From positions 10,121,001 through 10,185,000 of the forward strand of contig CANTUQ010000009.1 in NCBI GenBank assembly GCA_947683425.1: 64,000 bases of DNA. The letters run 5' to 3'. This DNA is from Excoecaria cochinchinensis. Lineage: Eukaryota; Streptophyta; Magnoliopsida; Malpighiales; Euphorbiaceae. A model generated the notes under the pieces. The model made no database searches. It had not been told where the DNA came from and saw nothing but the letters and a program-made list of their open reading frames with translations. Positions 11,641-23,370 of this stretch are shown one piece after another (the first letter of the stretch is position 1; the number at the start of each line of letters is the position of its first letter). The position numbers were made by a program, and so were the translations under genes.

Positions 11641-12540
11641 AAATTGAGAGTACGGTCTGAGAGTACCTCATCTCACAGTTCACGTGGTAGCCAGAGAGTG
11701 CTACGCACCTTGCAGATCGGATGGGGGTTAGCAAGGGAACTTCAACAATTGAAGTTGTAGTTAGAGAATACTGCTCTTCATTTCAAGACTGTGGTCAGAG
11801 AGTACCGCTTCTCACCAATCGAAGTTGCAGTTAGAGAAACACTGCTCTTCACAGCGGATTTGTAGTAAGAGAGTGCTACATCTCCTCAACCCTGCGCAAG
11901 CCGAGACGAGGCCAGCAGAAGCAAGAGTTGCAGTTAGAGAAAACTGCTCTTCATAGCGGATTTGTAGTCAGAGAGTGCTACATCTCCTCAACCCTGCGCA
12001 AGCCGAGACGAGGCCAGCAGAAACAGAAGTTACAGTTAGAGAAACACTGCTCTTCACAGCGGATTTGTAGTTAGAGAGTGCTACATCTCCTCAACCCTGC
12101 TCAAGCCAAGACGAGGCCAGCAGAAGCATAAGTTGCAGTTAGAGAAACACTGCTCTTCACAGCAGATTTGTAGTCAGAGAGTGCTACATCTCCTCAACCC
12201 TGCGCAAGCCGAAATGAGGCCAGCAGAAGCAGAAGTTGCAGTTAGAGAAAAGCTGCTCTTCACAGCGAATTTGTAGTCAGAGAGTGCTACATCTCCTCAA
12301 CCCTGCGCAAGCCGAGACGAGGCCAGCAGAAGCAGAAGTTGCAGTTAGAGAAACACTGCTCTTCACAGCGGATTTGTAGTCAGAGAGTGCTACATCTCCT
12401 CAACCCTGCGCAAGCCGAGATGAGGCCAGCAAAAGCAGAAGTTACGGTTAAAGAAACACTGCTCTTCATATCGAGGTTGTGGCTAGAGAATGCTACATCT
12501 CACCAACACCTACAGGTCGAAACGAGACCGATAGGGATAT
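11640..12540 (+). repeat. About 103-bp tandem array in the 3' UTR
   Basis: Six clear units start near 11851, 11956, 12058, 12160, 12263 and 12366, each beginning AGCRRATTTGTAGTCAGAGA. Each contains GTGCTACATCTCCTCAACCC, then GCAAGCCGAGACGAGGCCAG, then GTTGCAGTTAGAGAAACACT. Degenerate sub-units extend upstream to about 11640. As with the 26-bp array, it sits just inside a Tat-like 3' LTR, the known site of hypervariable repeats in that lineage. The two arrays share position but not sequence. Confidence 0.9.
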
Positions 12541-12676
12541 CTTCACACGCCGAATAGACTGAGATGAAGTCTACCCGGCAAAAGGTACGGAAGGTGAGAA
12601 CCGCCATAGGTACGTTTTCTTCCTTTCTGTCCTTTCTCTGAGTTTTGGCTCATCTAGGCGCTTGTGCACTAGTTTC

Positions 12677-12694
12677 CCCAAAACTGGGGGCAAC
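12677..12694 (+). other. Polypurine tract of the plus-strand Tat-like element
   Basis: The run CCCCAAAACTGGGGGCAAC ends directly before the LTR start TGTAGGCACCG at 12695. It mirrors 3980-3998 on the other strand. This fixes 12695-14745 as a 3' LTR. Confidence 0.6.
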
Positions 12695-12879
12695 TGTAGG
12701 CACCGTGTCCCGGAGCGGTCCGAATCAGAGATTACCCTATGATGAAATCAGTATCCGAGCCTGTACAAACGGTTTGGATTCGGAGGTTTTAGTCCCATGC
12801 TATACGAGAAATGAGTCTTTTCCCCTTTTATAGGCAGAGGGGTAAAAACGGGATTTTTTGAGTCAAAAGTATGTTTTCC

Positions 12880-13115
12880 TCTACCGACGGCCAGCCCGTC
12901 TGTGGGAGGCCAGCCCGTCGCTTAGGGTCATAGACGTCCTATGGTTTTTCCAATGCCCGTCAGACGGATCCGCTTCTTCCGGAGCACGCCAGCTGATTTC
13001 CCAAAGCACGCAACCTCTCCGACGCCCGTCGGTGGAAATGGCAGGGCCGTCAGATGAATCCTTGTGTCAGAAGGATTCTTTCGACGCCCGTCTCCACACG
13101 ACGCCCATCGGTCGT
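12880..13115 (+). repeat. Palindrome array (GACGCCCGTCGGT type) upstream of TATA
   Basis: Repeated GAC/CGTC-rich motifs occur, including CCGACGGCCAGCCCGTC, CCGACGCCCGTCGG and ACGACGCCCATCGGTCGT, several of them short perfect inverted repeats. The array ends just before CCTATAAAAG at 13121. A second cluster of the same motif (CCGATGCCCATCGGTCAC) lies at 13610-13760. Confidence 0.7.
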
Positions 13116-13120
13116 GCCTG

Positions 13121-13130
13121 GCCTATAAAA
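13121..13130 (+). promoter_or_regulatory. Candidate TATA box of the Tat-like LTR
   Basis: The sequence CCTATAAAAG lies about 430 bp inside the LTR, directly after the palindrome array. A plausible U3/R promoter by position and sequence; the start site was not determined. Confidence 0.55.
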
Positions 13131-14745
13131 GCTTTGAATTTCTTCCTAAAAAGGGTTCCAAAAAAATTTTCAAAAGGGGAAACTCTGCCAAATTTCAAGC
13201 GCGTTTTCTCTCTCTTCTAGCAAATAGACACATCAAGAAATTTCTTTTAATTCGAGGATCAAACTATTAAAAAGGAACTAAAACTAATTAGTTTTCTTTG
13301 AGTTTTTGATTCCAAAGTTAATCTTTTTGAAGGGTTAAGAAGGAAACAATCTATTTTCCTCTTTCTTGACCTTTCATTTCGTTTCTCGTGGAACGTGCGG
13401 GACTCTAATCGACACCAAGAATCTCACTAAAACATTTTGTGAGGGTAAATATTCCGGACTTATTCTCCGTATTATTTCATCTTTATTCTTTATTTTTGCT
13501 GTTCTTTTGGCTCTTTGCTTTCACTTTTCTTTATTTTGATTCTCTTCATCTCATTTTGTGATAAAAACCCCTTTTTGCTTTGAAAAGAGAGTCTTTTACT
13601 GTTTATTTTCGGAGACAGTGGTGACCGACGGGTCATCTACTTCACCGATGCCCATCGGTCACCTCACTCACAAATGCCCTCTCTCTTGAGTGAGCGACGT
13701 GATATGTTGGTCACTTTGACTGACGCCCATCGGTCACTCGACAGACGGCCGTCGCTGGTTCTTGTCTCCATGTTTTCAAATCTTTCCTATCTCTCTCAAG
13801 TCTTTTGACTTTATTTATGTTGAGCTTTCATATATTGACATCTTTTAACCTTCTGTGAGCATATCTTGATTTTCTTGGATTATCCTGAGCTCGAGGGGCG
13901 ATCTACCATGCTCGGAGGATTCCGTCCGGTTTAGTTTTCTAACCTTCTTGGTTATTTCCTTGATTTGCTTATTCATTAATTATTTTATGTACATGAGTAT
14001 ACCCTTTTTGTATCCCGCTAAATATAAAAATTGATAATGTTTTATATTAAATAAAGAGAGGTTTTCATAAACATAAGGACCCAATGTCCTATTTTTATCC
14101 AATAAAAATCCTCACAATAAAAATATCCATTTTGATAATGATGCATGCGAGGACCAAAGTCCTCAAAATAAGCAATGCCCCGATTTGTGTATGTATCGCA
14201 CATTTATAAAAGGGAGTTGTATTCCGCTCCTTATATTATTGTAATTTATTGCTTTCACTATTTACTTGCTCATTTACTGCTTTCTAAATGTGAATAAATG
14301 CGCCTTTTAATCAATTGCATCGTGTGGAGAGAGAGCAAATTAATGATAATTAAAATTTGATCATAAAATAATCGAGGTAGAAATAGATGAGAAGTCCCGA
14401 ACCCATCTCTGGTCTTTGGGCTCAAAGAGGCAAGAGGTTTATCCTCCAAGACGCCTCTTGTGTCACGAGATTTTGGTGTTAATCCTAGGCTCCTTAGGGC
14501 GAGAGGTTCACCCTCCAAGACCCCTTTGGTTGGCCCAAAATGGATGCTAAGCGCAGTCTTAGGCTCTCTGAGGCGAGAGAAACTTTCCCAATGTTCTATT
14601 GGGTGGCGACTCCATGAAACCTCCTTGTTGCCCAACATAGACGCACTTGCAATTTATTGCAAGCTGTTAGCGGACCCTCAATTGCTCGATCGCCCTCAAG
14701 CTGGCGGTCAGAGGGGCGGCCGCGGGATATCCGGTGCGCGTCACA

Positions 14746-14894
14746 GTAAGTTTTTAATTATCCCACATTTATGCATGTATGGTTATGAATGAATGTATAT
14801 TTCTGCACTGTGTGTGTGTGCCTGTATGTGAGTGAGCGTCGGGTAGCGCGCCCACCGGTGCCCTTCCAATAGGGGCGACGGTGGGGGTGTTACA
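14746..14894 (+). mobile_element. 3' end of a Tekay-like LTR
   Basis: It starts GTAAGTTTTTAATTAT, matching the stretch near 35637 in the intact Tekay-like LTR, keeps an AATGAATGTATRTTT block, and ends GGGGGTGTTACA at 14894. The left part is missing because the Tat-like LTR abuts it. No primer-binding site follows, so it is a solo or 3' LTR fragment. Confidence 0.5.
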
Positions 14895-16341
14895 TTCACT
14901 CATCCACCCCATACCCAAATGTGAATAAAATTACTCCAAGAACCAACTATGAAAGAAATCGGGATAACCCTCTTAACCCAGGCTTCCCAATTCGGAGTCA
15001 GCCACTCTAATTATATGACATCCCAAACCGGAGTCAGCCACATAACTAGCCTATGCACGGGGTCTAAAATCCTAAGTTTGGTTTATTTTCCAAATACGGA
15101 GTCAAATAACCTAAAACTTAATTATCTCACTCTCCACTCTAGTCTTAAATCATAAAATTCTTTACTTCTAGATTCCCAATCGGAGTCATCCAAAAGATAC
15201 AGCAAGAATGATAAAAACTGAATGTAAATAATAATGGCATCCAATCCATACAACTCAATAACCAGCTACGATACATGAAATAAATCATTCATCAAAACTG
15301 GAAATTAACTTGAGAAAATAAATCCCATGAATTAACAATAAGAACCAGTGAAATAAACCATTCAATCATATATTTAAATTTAAAAGATGTTCAGAATTCA
15401 CATCATGGGTAGGGGATTCAAAGATCCCCCAAACAACTAAAAGACTACTCACGATCCATTACAAAATCAAAAGTAAAGGGGAAAGAATAAACCCAGAAAT
15501 TCATTAAGGCATAAATCCCAGTTGAATCCCACGTTCTTCGATCTCCTTCTTCAAATCTTCAATGGAGAAAAATTCTGGAAATCTCTGAATGTAAAAACTG
15601 TGTATTGAAATTAAACTATGTGTTTCAAATGTAAAACTCTTGATTTGCAAATTAATTCTAAAGATAAAATTGAAAACTTAAATTAAGAACAGTAGAAAAA
15701 ATCTCGAAATTCTAGATCTAAAACCCTAATATGAAAAATAGCTGCCAAAAAATTCCCAACTCCCTCTAAACAGAAAACTTTTCTTTAAATATCCCGAGGG
15801 GTCACGGTGGCAACCAAATTTGTTGCCACCGTGAGATGCTCAAATTTCGCTTTTGTCCAGGAATTCCCTATGTGACGGTGATAACAAATTCCCTTGCCAC
15901 CGTGGGGTACCTCCTCAATTGATTCTGCCTTAGTGAGAATTATCTCACGGTGACAACCAGATAGGTTACCACCGTGAGGTACTTCTTGCCTTCATTCTGC
16001 CCGATGAATAAATATGTCATGGTGGCAATGACATTGGTTGCCACTGTGACCCATAGTATGCCTGCATTCTATTTTTTTGAATCCTTTGAATGTCAAGGTG
16101 ATAACCAGATAGGTTGCCACCGTGAGGTACCTGAAAAATTACTGCAAACAAAATTCAAACTCAATCAAAATACTAGTAAAATGAATAAAAATTCTAATTT
16201 CACTAAGATTGACAAAATTAATCTAAATTAAACATGACATGACAAAAACACCACTAAACACCCTTAAATCATACGAAAATACTATCAAATCTAAATACTA
16301 AATTGAAGTTATCAACAAGCAAAGATTTAAGAGTGGGGAAT
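14895..16341. mobile_element. Unclassified retroelement fragment with palindrome array
   Basis: No coding frame. Near 14985-15190 a GGAGTCAGCCAC phrase recurs three or four times. At 15801-16131 is a palindrome array (listed separately). On the minus strand the array is followed by GGGATATTTAAAGAAAAG, a TATA-like box, and a transcript-leader-like stretch, suggesting a minus-oriented LTR promoter. The right end (16329-16341) is a polypurine tract for a plus-strand LTR. So at least two fragments may meet here; their boundary is not resolved. Confidence 0.35.
15801..16131. repeat. Palindrome array, GTCACGGTGRCAACC type
   Basis: Four to five imperfect palindromes have GTCACGGTGGCAACC as left arm, a short AT-rich loop, and GGTTGCCACCGTGAG as right arm. 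They are followed by GGTACC and separated by spacers containing ATTCTGCC. The same unit type fills the array at 53686-54093 and occurs once near 48195-48230. Confidence 0.85.
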
Positions 16342-17676
16342 TGATGTATCTAGCTTTGTGTGTGTTTATTGAATGTTTTTAACTTAAGTTTAATGGTTTG
16401 TAGTAAAGTTTTTGTGTGAAATATGGTACCTTTTTTTGTGTTTTGTGTGATTGGTGTGTATAGTAGGTAAAGGTAGAGAAAACATGGAGAATAGGCAGCT
16501 TTGGGTCTAAAAGAAGAGGTACTGTTGCGAGCATGATTCTAAGCGCGAGCGCGACGTATGAAGTAAGTAAGAGGAAAGGAAGAAGAGGAGGAAGAGATGA
16601 GCAAGAAAGAGCCGCATTCTATCGCAGGTGCGAAAGATATCGTGAGAAAATCAACCATTGAAGCTCCGTGTTCTGTCGCACGTACGAAAGAACTCGCGGG
16701 CACGACAGAACTAGCCATTGGGCAGTTTTTTTTGAAATGATGTTTCAAGCTTCATACATTTTCACCAAGAGTTGTGCACTCCGGTAAAGGCACTTGAAGG
16801 GACATCAAGTTTAGGGATGTATTTAGGAAGGAAATGGTTGAACAATTTGGTAGTTGTTGAATTTTTAGAGAATAACAGTTTAATTTTTCATATTGTAAAA
16901 GGTTAAGAACAATTGTTAGTTTTACCTTTTGAAGAGGAAGACACAAGAAGAAGAAGAATTCCTTTAAAAGTTTTGGAAAAGGGTTGAGAGACTTGTTTCT
17001 ATTCTCTCTTTATTTATTTCTTTCTTCTCTGTAATTAAATGAAGGATATTTAGGAAACTTGAATGATGTTATTGATATTTCTATTTCCATTACTGTTAAT
17101 AGTCTTTTAATGTAGAATTATCTATTAGTGTTATTGAATTATCATTATAAGTTAAAGTGTAGTCAAGAGATATACTTTGTCTTACAGCTAATAGAAATTC
17201 ATTATCAAAGCATTGCTTGAGAAATCAGTATGTTAAGATAATTGCTAAAAATTGGTAACTAATTTTAGAATATGTGATTGGAATTAACTAGTTCATTGAT
17301 GAGAATTAAAGGATTAGCATTGTAATTGCATGTTTTAGGCACTCTAGTTCATATCGAGAGAGTGGATTAGAACATTATTCTAATTTTGCTTGCTTATAAG
17401 ATTATAATTACATTTTGAAAATGGAATCACGTTTCATAATCATTATTTCTTCATCATCTAAATTGTCTTCTTTGAATACTAATAACTAGGTTGAATTAGT
17501 GTTTAGCTTTAGTATTTCGTTAAGTAGTTTAATTTCACAAATTTTAATTTAAGAGTCGTAAACAAGATTAAAATCGGGTAGTAATAGTGTGTAATAATCA
17601 ATCTATAGTCCTCCTAGGAACGATATCTTAAGTACTATAGTCGGTAAACTGTGTGCTTGCGGATTTAGCACTAACA
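16342..17676 (+). mobile_element. Putative 3' LTR (about 1.3 kb)
   Basis: A polypurine tract AAGAGTGGGGAAT (16329-16341) directly precedes TGATGTATC. The right end reads GTGCTTGCGGATTTAGCA then CTAACA at 17676, resembling the ends of several plant Gypsy LTRs. It holds a small palindrome cluster at 16525-16712. The 5' part of the element is not found, so the copy is partial. Boundaries are tentative and the lineage is not assigned. Confidence 0.45.
16525..16712. repeat. Palindrome cluster, TCGCGAGCGCGAC type
   Basis: Motifs such as GCGCGAGCGCGAC, TCGCAGGTGCGAAAG, TCGCACGTACGA and CTCGCGGGCACGAC are separated by ATTCT-containing spacers. The CGCGAGCGCGAC motif recurs in the unrelated LTRs at 60196-60556 and 63736-63946. 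Confidence 0.6.
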
Positions 17677-17734
17677 TGTACATAATAAATTATTCTATTA
17701 TTTAATGATATGAAAATAAAATAATAAATAAAAA

Positions 17735-18159
17735 AATAAATTCATAAATTTAGCGATGGATTAGCGACTAAAATTTTTGTCGCTAAAAATAAAAATGACA
17801 TTATGACCGAATAGCGATAGGAAATCAATTAGTCGCTAATTTTTAGTGACAGATATATTCATACGATTGTTTGCCGCAATTTTTAACGATTGAATTTAGC
17901 GATTAAAATGTCCGTCGCAAATTAAATAATGACATATTTGGTGACCAAATTTAGGGGTTCATTAGCGACTAAATATTTAATATTTGCGACTAAATTTAGT
18001 CGCTAAAATTAGCAACTATTTTGCGATTTAGTCGCTAAAATGCTTGCGACGGCGGTATTTGCGACATTCAGTCGTCTTGTCGCTATATGTAATTACCGAC
18101 TGAATTTTCCATATTTGGGACTAAAAAGCCCGTCGCTAATTGCCAATTTTTTTATAGTG
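17735..18159. mobile_element. CACTA-type transposon end fragment
   Basis: Dense subterminal repeats of TAGCGACTAAAT and GTCGCTAA occur in both orientations. The right terminus is TTTTTTATAGTG at 18159, the complement of a CACTATAAAAA end. A matching left terminus is not visible, so the copy is truncated or very degraded. No ORF is associated. Confidence 0.6.
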
Positions 18160-20081
18160 TTTCTCTCCTTAAATCAAGAGGTTTCGAGCCACTTTTTGGC
18201 CAATTTTGGCATCAGACAGTGACACAAACCACACCAGTGGATTCTTAAAGGCCAGATGCTTCTTCCTATGTTCTCTATTTCCCCCATTCATCGATAATGG
18301 GGAGATCGAAGATGGGTATGTCAAGGTGCTTCGACTCTAATTCAAACCATGTAACTTTAAGGCATGTGACCATCTCTATAGGGTCTTCTGATGGCGCGAG
18401 CTTCATTCTAGTAATGGTGATGTCTCTCCAATAAAGCACCAAAGACTATTGAGCTTTATTGGACCTTAGATTAATGATTTTATCCTTCTTCTCAAGCATC
18501 TATCATGACAATAGAAAGTAAAATGCATTCTTTCAAGTTGGAATACGATGGAGCATGGCATAAAAGTTGAATATAAAGATAAGCTAACTTATCAGACATA
18601 AAATGAGTTCATTTGTTAAGCTCACTTATGTGAGGACATTAGTCCTTACATGTGATTATGAAAAGGCAGTTTTTGTGACTTTTATTGGTTAAAAATTGGG
18701 ACATTGGTCCCTTTTTTTAAGAAGACTCAAATTGCTTAATTATGTACAAATTATTTTACATTATTAAAAGCTTATTATTTACATGTGATTGGTCTAACTT
18801 TATTAACAAAAACCTCAATTATATAATATAAATACTTTTGGTGAGATTTTACATTAATCAGGTAAAAAACCCTCTTTGATATACTAAACATACATAAAGT
18901 AGTAAAGAACAAGAAAGTAAAACTAATATACCCTAATAGCCATGTAGCATATAGAACGATACAAAGATGTATGTAAGGGAAGCAAAATGTGGAAAAGAAA
19001 GAAAAGGTAAATTGGAAAACAAAAAAAAAGAGTTATAGTCCATAACTAGTGAATCATGACCCAAAACTCATGTTACACCTATGGCTAGCAAGTCACGGGT
19101 ATGGTCGTGACTCACACCTGTGACTAGCAAGTCATGGGTATGGTCGTGACTCACACCTGTGACTAACAAGTCACAAGTGTAAGTCAGCCAAGCTTTAAGA
19201 AGTAAAGAAGAAAAATAAGTTACGACTGTGACTATATGAGTCATGGTCGTGAGTCATTTTGAGAGAAAGACTCTTCTTTTTCCCACTCTATCATATTCAC
19301 TGCCCTCTTATGGATTTCATACCCAGAAAACTAAAAACCAAGGAATTAGGAAACACACACCCAAAACACTTATTTTAACTTTAAAGTTGTTACCTTTTTT
19401 CAATTTTGAGTCAAAACCAACTCAAAACTACACAATAACCTAATTTTAACACTTAAACTATTATGATTCTACCACACATACATCCTAAATCCACTGAAAA
19501 ATGAGGAAACTAATAAGAAACCATCTAAAGGAGCGAGTTTATAGCATTTAAGGATGAATGAATAAACTTTTCAAAGAGTGAGAGACTAGGATAAAAGAGA
19601 GAAAGCTTTGTAATATTCCTTCAGTTTGCTAATCACTTGCTGGTAATGAAACCTCAAGATCAAAATAGCTCTTCTAGTTTTGATGAGCAAAAGCCAAGTT
19701 TGAAGGATATTTTTGTTGTTTGTGGGAGCAAAAATCTCAATTTCTTGGAGGAAAAGAACGCCAAAAAAAAGTCCATCTTCCCTCAAAACAAGAGTTATAT
19801 AAAGCTTTTTCAAAAAAAAATCCAATCACGGCTGTAACTAAACTTCACACCCAGTTTTTTGTGTGAAATCAACTATTGAGTCACGGTCGTATCTTGACTC
19901 TAGTCACCTAGACTTACTTTTTCTCTCTCAAAAAATGCTTTCCAAATGTCAAAAGACCAAAACCCTTTTCTAAAACATTTCAAAATATGAAAATACCCTA
20001 AAACTCTCAGCTTCTTATCTTTTCAATAGATTTTCTTTCTCATTATGTAACCTAATAAAATCTTTAGAACCCAGTGTTTAC
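18160..20081 (-). mobile_element. Tat-like LTR relic, minus orientation
   Basis: On the minus strand it would start TGTAAACACTGGGTT at 20081, resembling the TGTAGACACCGGGT start of the Tat-like LTRs. Inside lie palindrome arrays (19826-19912 and 19041-19256), a TATA-like GCTTTATATAAC (about 19794-19806) and an ACATTGGTCCC phrase near 18700 shared with other Tat-like LTRs here. The left boundary is not resolved. The region 18160-18600 has no recognisable feature. Confidence 0.4.
19041..19256. repeat. Tandem palindrome array, GTCACGGGTATGGTCGTGAC type
   Basis: About three tandem units of about 50 bp carry ACACCTRTGACTAGCAAGTC followed by ACGGGTATGGTCGTGACTC. Each contains the inverted arms AGTCAC/GTGACT. 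A related copy lies at 19826-19912 next to a minus-strand TATA box. Confidence 0.7.
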
Positions 20082-21945
20082 AGTATCTCATGTAGCAAGA
20101 GTTATAATTTGACTCCTCGAAGGGATATACGTTCCTTGGAGATTGGGTATAGCATGAATTACTTAGAGGTAGTTGAGTGAACAATAAAGGATTCACCATC
20201 CCAATTATAGTGGGGAGTTCTATCTCAAGTATTCCTATACTTCTTTGTTCAATAAACCTTGGCCATTTAAGAGTTTAAATCATAGAATCCTAATTCAAAT
20301 AGGACTCCTAATTACATTTTGTACTGTCAAAATGCAAAGGAAACCCAAAGGGTCACATACATAATAAAAATGAGGTCTGAGGTGAAATGCAATGTATAAG
20401 GATGGCATGGCATTGCATAGGAACTTATTATGTCAAAGTATAAAAGAGAGAAATAGATTTGGAGTTTTTTTGGGCTTAAAAGCTCAAAAGCCTTGCATAG
20501 AAAGCCCAATCTAGGGTTTATGTGCAAAAAGGATTAAAGGGCCAAAAGATTTTTTCTCTCGAGTCTAGGGTTTAGGGTTTACCGTAAATGTTATGGGGTC
20601 TAATTAAAGTTTGAAAGGTTGGTCATAGGCTAACATGGGCTTAGAGCCTAAGTTGGGTGTGCAGAAATGGAAACTCAAGGGCCCAGGAGCAAAAAGGTTG
20701 TGTTGGGCTTATGAGAGTCATTTAAGCCCAGTTAAGACTAACCTAAACCTACAGCTATCTAAAACTAACCCTAGGTTGACCATAAGAGAGTATAAATATC
20801 CCCTAAAGTTTGAATTAGGTTGTAATACACAATAGCCTCCAAACCCTAAGAGAAATTCTCTCCCACTCTCTCTTTTCTCTATAGCCGATTTTGGCTTACT
20901 AGTCTCTAACCAAATTTCGGCTACTTCTCTTCCTTTTGAGCATTCTTGGACCTTTATTTTTTTTAGTTTTGACATCTTGGACTGCCTTAAACAAAGGACA
21001 CCGGTGGCTTGCTACAACCCTGTGCGAAGGCAATTCAACTATTCAACTAAATCCTAAGGTAAAAGTTTTTAACTTTAGCTAGAATTTCAATTGTCTTGAC
21101 CAAATCATGCAATTATTGGTATGTAAGACTTTAAACTATTGCACTTTATATATGATGTATGATGCTTGCAAAGCAACAAATAGTGTAGATTTGTTGTATG
21201 TGTAAATCAATTTTTATTATGTGCTAATATTATGTATGTATAAATGATCAAATGCAACTTTTAGTTTTCTTTTGCATTAAAAATGATCTTTTTATAAGAC
21301 TAGTTGCATTTATGAACCCTACATTTCTCTATATATAGAAGTTCATAAATGGAGTTTTCATAAAACAAAAATGACATTTTGATCCTTATTTTGATAATAA
21401 AACCTCTTTTCCTTATTTTTCTTTAAGTTAAAAATTACTTTTTATCATATAAATTATGGTTTGCGATTTATGTCCAAAATTCATGAAATTCTAGGTTGAT
21501 TTGGAGAAGGCAACCTCGAATCTTGAACTTATTGTTCATGTCATGGTTGACTTGCAGATCAAGTATTTTAATTTTTTTTTGGTCTGCAAGGAAACCTTTA
21601 AAGTTCTTTCTAGCCGGTTCGGTAAACTGGCCAGTCATCTTTTCCTTAACTTGCCAGTCATGACCTGTTGAACATAATTTGGTTGAGCAGAATAACTTGC
21701 CAGGCCGATATGCTTCCTTTTTCCCTTCTTTTGATTTTATTTTCAATAAGTCATTTACATTCATTCCTTATATAAAAGATGCCATAACGCTTTAAACATG
21801 CATGTTGGCTTTGGTTAAGTAATTTTTTATGTGCGTGATGATATTATTTAAATAATTTTTAAGGTATGTTGGTTTGTTTAAAGTTGTTTATATAAGACTT
21901 GATGTAGATTTTATTTCCATGTAATGTCAATTATTAGCTTTTGAA
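20082..21945 (+). mobile_element. LTR-like relic with promoter, plus orientation
   Basis: Non-coding. The stretch 20560-20830 carries AGGGTTTAGGGTTT-like sequence, then GAGTATAAATATCCCC (about 20788-20803), then TTGTAATACACAATAGCC and a CT-rich leader (20850-20890). This is the layout of a plant promoter and 5' leader. Sequence near 21340-21420 (ATTTTGATCCTTATTTTGAT and neighbours) resembles Tat-like LTRs. The same relic seems to continue beyond the inverted-repeat element at 23371-23740. Lineage and borders are uncertain. Confidence 0.35.
20788..20803 (+). promoter_or_regulatory. Candidate TATA box
   Basis: GAGTATAAATATCCCC is followed about 60-100 bp later by a pyrimidine-rich leader. A likely old retroelement promoter; no downstream gene is present. 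Confidence 0.4.
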
Positions 21946-21949
21946 AAGG

Positions 21950-23370
21950 AAAAATGTATTAAAATGGCTCGACAGCGTACTAAAATGACTATATAGTTAA
22001 TTTTAGAATAAAAATACCTCTGATGTTAATAAAATGGTCCTAAAATGTCACTACATCAAATTTTCATCAACTTTGAGTTAACGGCACAGACGTGGTATTG
22101 ATATGTGTCAAAATATGCCACATTAACAACATATCAATGCCACGTGTATTTTTAATCCAAAATAAAGTTAGGGGTATTTTAGTGCACTAAAGAAAACTTT
22201 AAGGGCATTTTAATACTCTAAAAAAATATTGGGGACATTTTAGTACTTTGAGAAAGATGTTAGGAGTATTATAGTACCATAGTGAAACATTAAAGGCATT
22301 TTTATACTCTGAAGAAAATATTAAGTGCATTTTCTTCTTAATTCTCAAAAAATGTAGTAGTTATTTTTTATTTTTAGTATTTGAATTACTAATTAAATTT
22401 TTAATAGGTAAAATTGGGAAAAAAAAAAAAGAAAAACTAAGATGTATATATTTTTTTTTAACAAATTGACTCAGTTGCTAATAAGTTTGCTGCACCTTGT
22501 AACCACACTTTCAAATTTGAATATCATATTCATTCAGAAAAATTAATTAATAAATAGTTATGAAGTATATAATTTATTTGTAATTTTCCTTTTTTTTCTA
22601 CATTTATTAATCAATATTTGTTGTTAAAAAATAATTAAATAAGTATCTATTAAAAAATTAATCAATTAATTTTTATTATCGGGTGATAAAGTTATAATGT
22701 GAAATAAACAGATATAAAAGAGATATATACCTATCAAATTTAAATAGAACAAGTAATAATATGATATAATGATAGATAATATATTAAATTTATATGTATT
22801 AGATATTTAATCTAAATTAAATACTAATACTTAACTAAAATACTATAATTAATAAATATTTATCTTTGTAAGCCAATATAAAAAATATAAATAAAATTTA
22901 ATAAATTAAATATTCAAAACTCTTAATGTCTTAATCTAATTTATATATTGACTAACTTATAAACTATATATTCTCGTGCAAAATGCATTTTAAACAAATC
23001 AAAAAACTAATTACTACATAAGAATTTTTAATTTTTTTTTCAAATATAATGCATTTTTCAGAATTGTTCTTAACGTTTTTTTTTTCCCACAGTACTATGT
23101 CCATACTGTTTTTCTCACAATACTAAAATGCCCTCAATATTTTTCTGAAAATATTAAAATTGCCCTGACTTTATTTTGGATTAAAAATATACGTGGCACC
23201 GACGTGTAAATGCCATATCAACGCCATTAATTCAGAGTTGATGAAAGTTTGTTCTAAAAATATTTTAGGGCATTTTTATTTATGCCAGAGGCATTTTTTA
23301 TTCCAAAATTAATTGCATAGGTATTTTACTAGCCTAAGGATAATGTCAAAGGGCATTTATCTCACATTTG
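21950..23370. mobile_element. Long-inverted-repeat element, probably Mutator-like
   Basis: The left arm (about 21950-22330) and the inverted right arm (about 23080-23370) match over some 300 bp. Shared landmarks are AATTAATTTTGGAATAAAAA, ATTTTCATCAACT, and CACGTATATTTTTAATCCAA in front of AATAAAGT. The middle (22330-23080) is AT-rich and has no ORF. Long terminal inverted repeats of this kind are typical of non-autonomous Mutator-like elements. No clear 9-bp duplication could be read, so class is inferred. Confidence 0.6.

Larger units (their letters stand above)
12695..14745 (+). mobile_element. Tat-like LTR, plus orientation (2.05 kb)
   Basis: It begins TGTAGGCACCGTGTCCCGG and ends GGTGCGCGTCACA. 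It is the same family as 1043-3979 but in inverted orientation. It contains palindrome arrays at 12880-13115 and 13610-13760, a TATA-like box at 13121, a repeated GAGGCGAGAG block near 14400-14600, and a GGGTGGCGACTCCA block shared with the sister LTR. The right flank (14746 on) resembles the 3' part of a Tekay-like LTR, so this LTR was probably inserted there. The five bases outside the two LTRs (GTGCC and GTAAG) differ, which supports two separate insertion events or later rearrangement. Confidence 0.75.
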
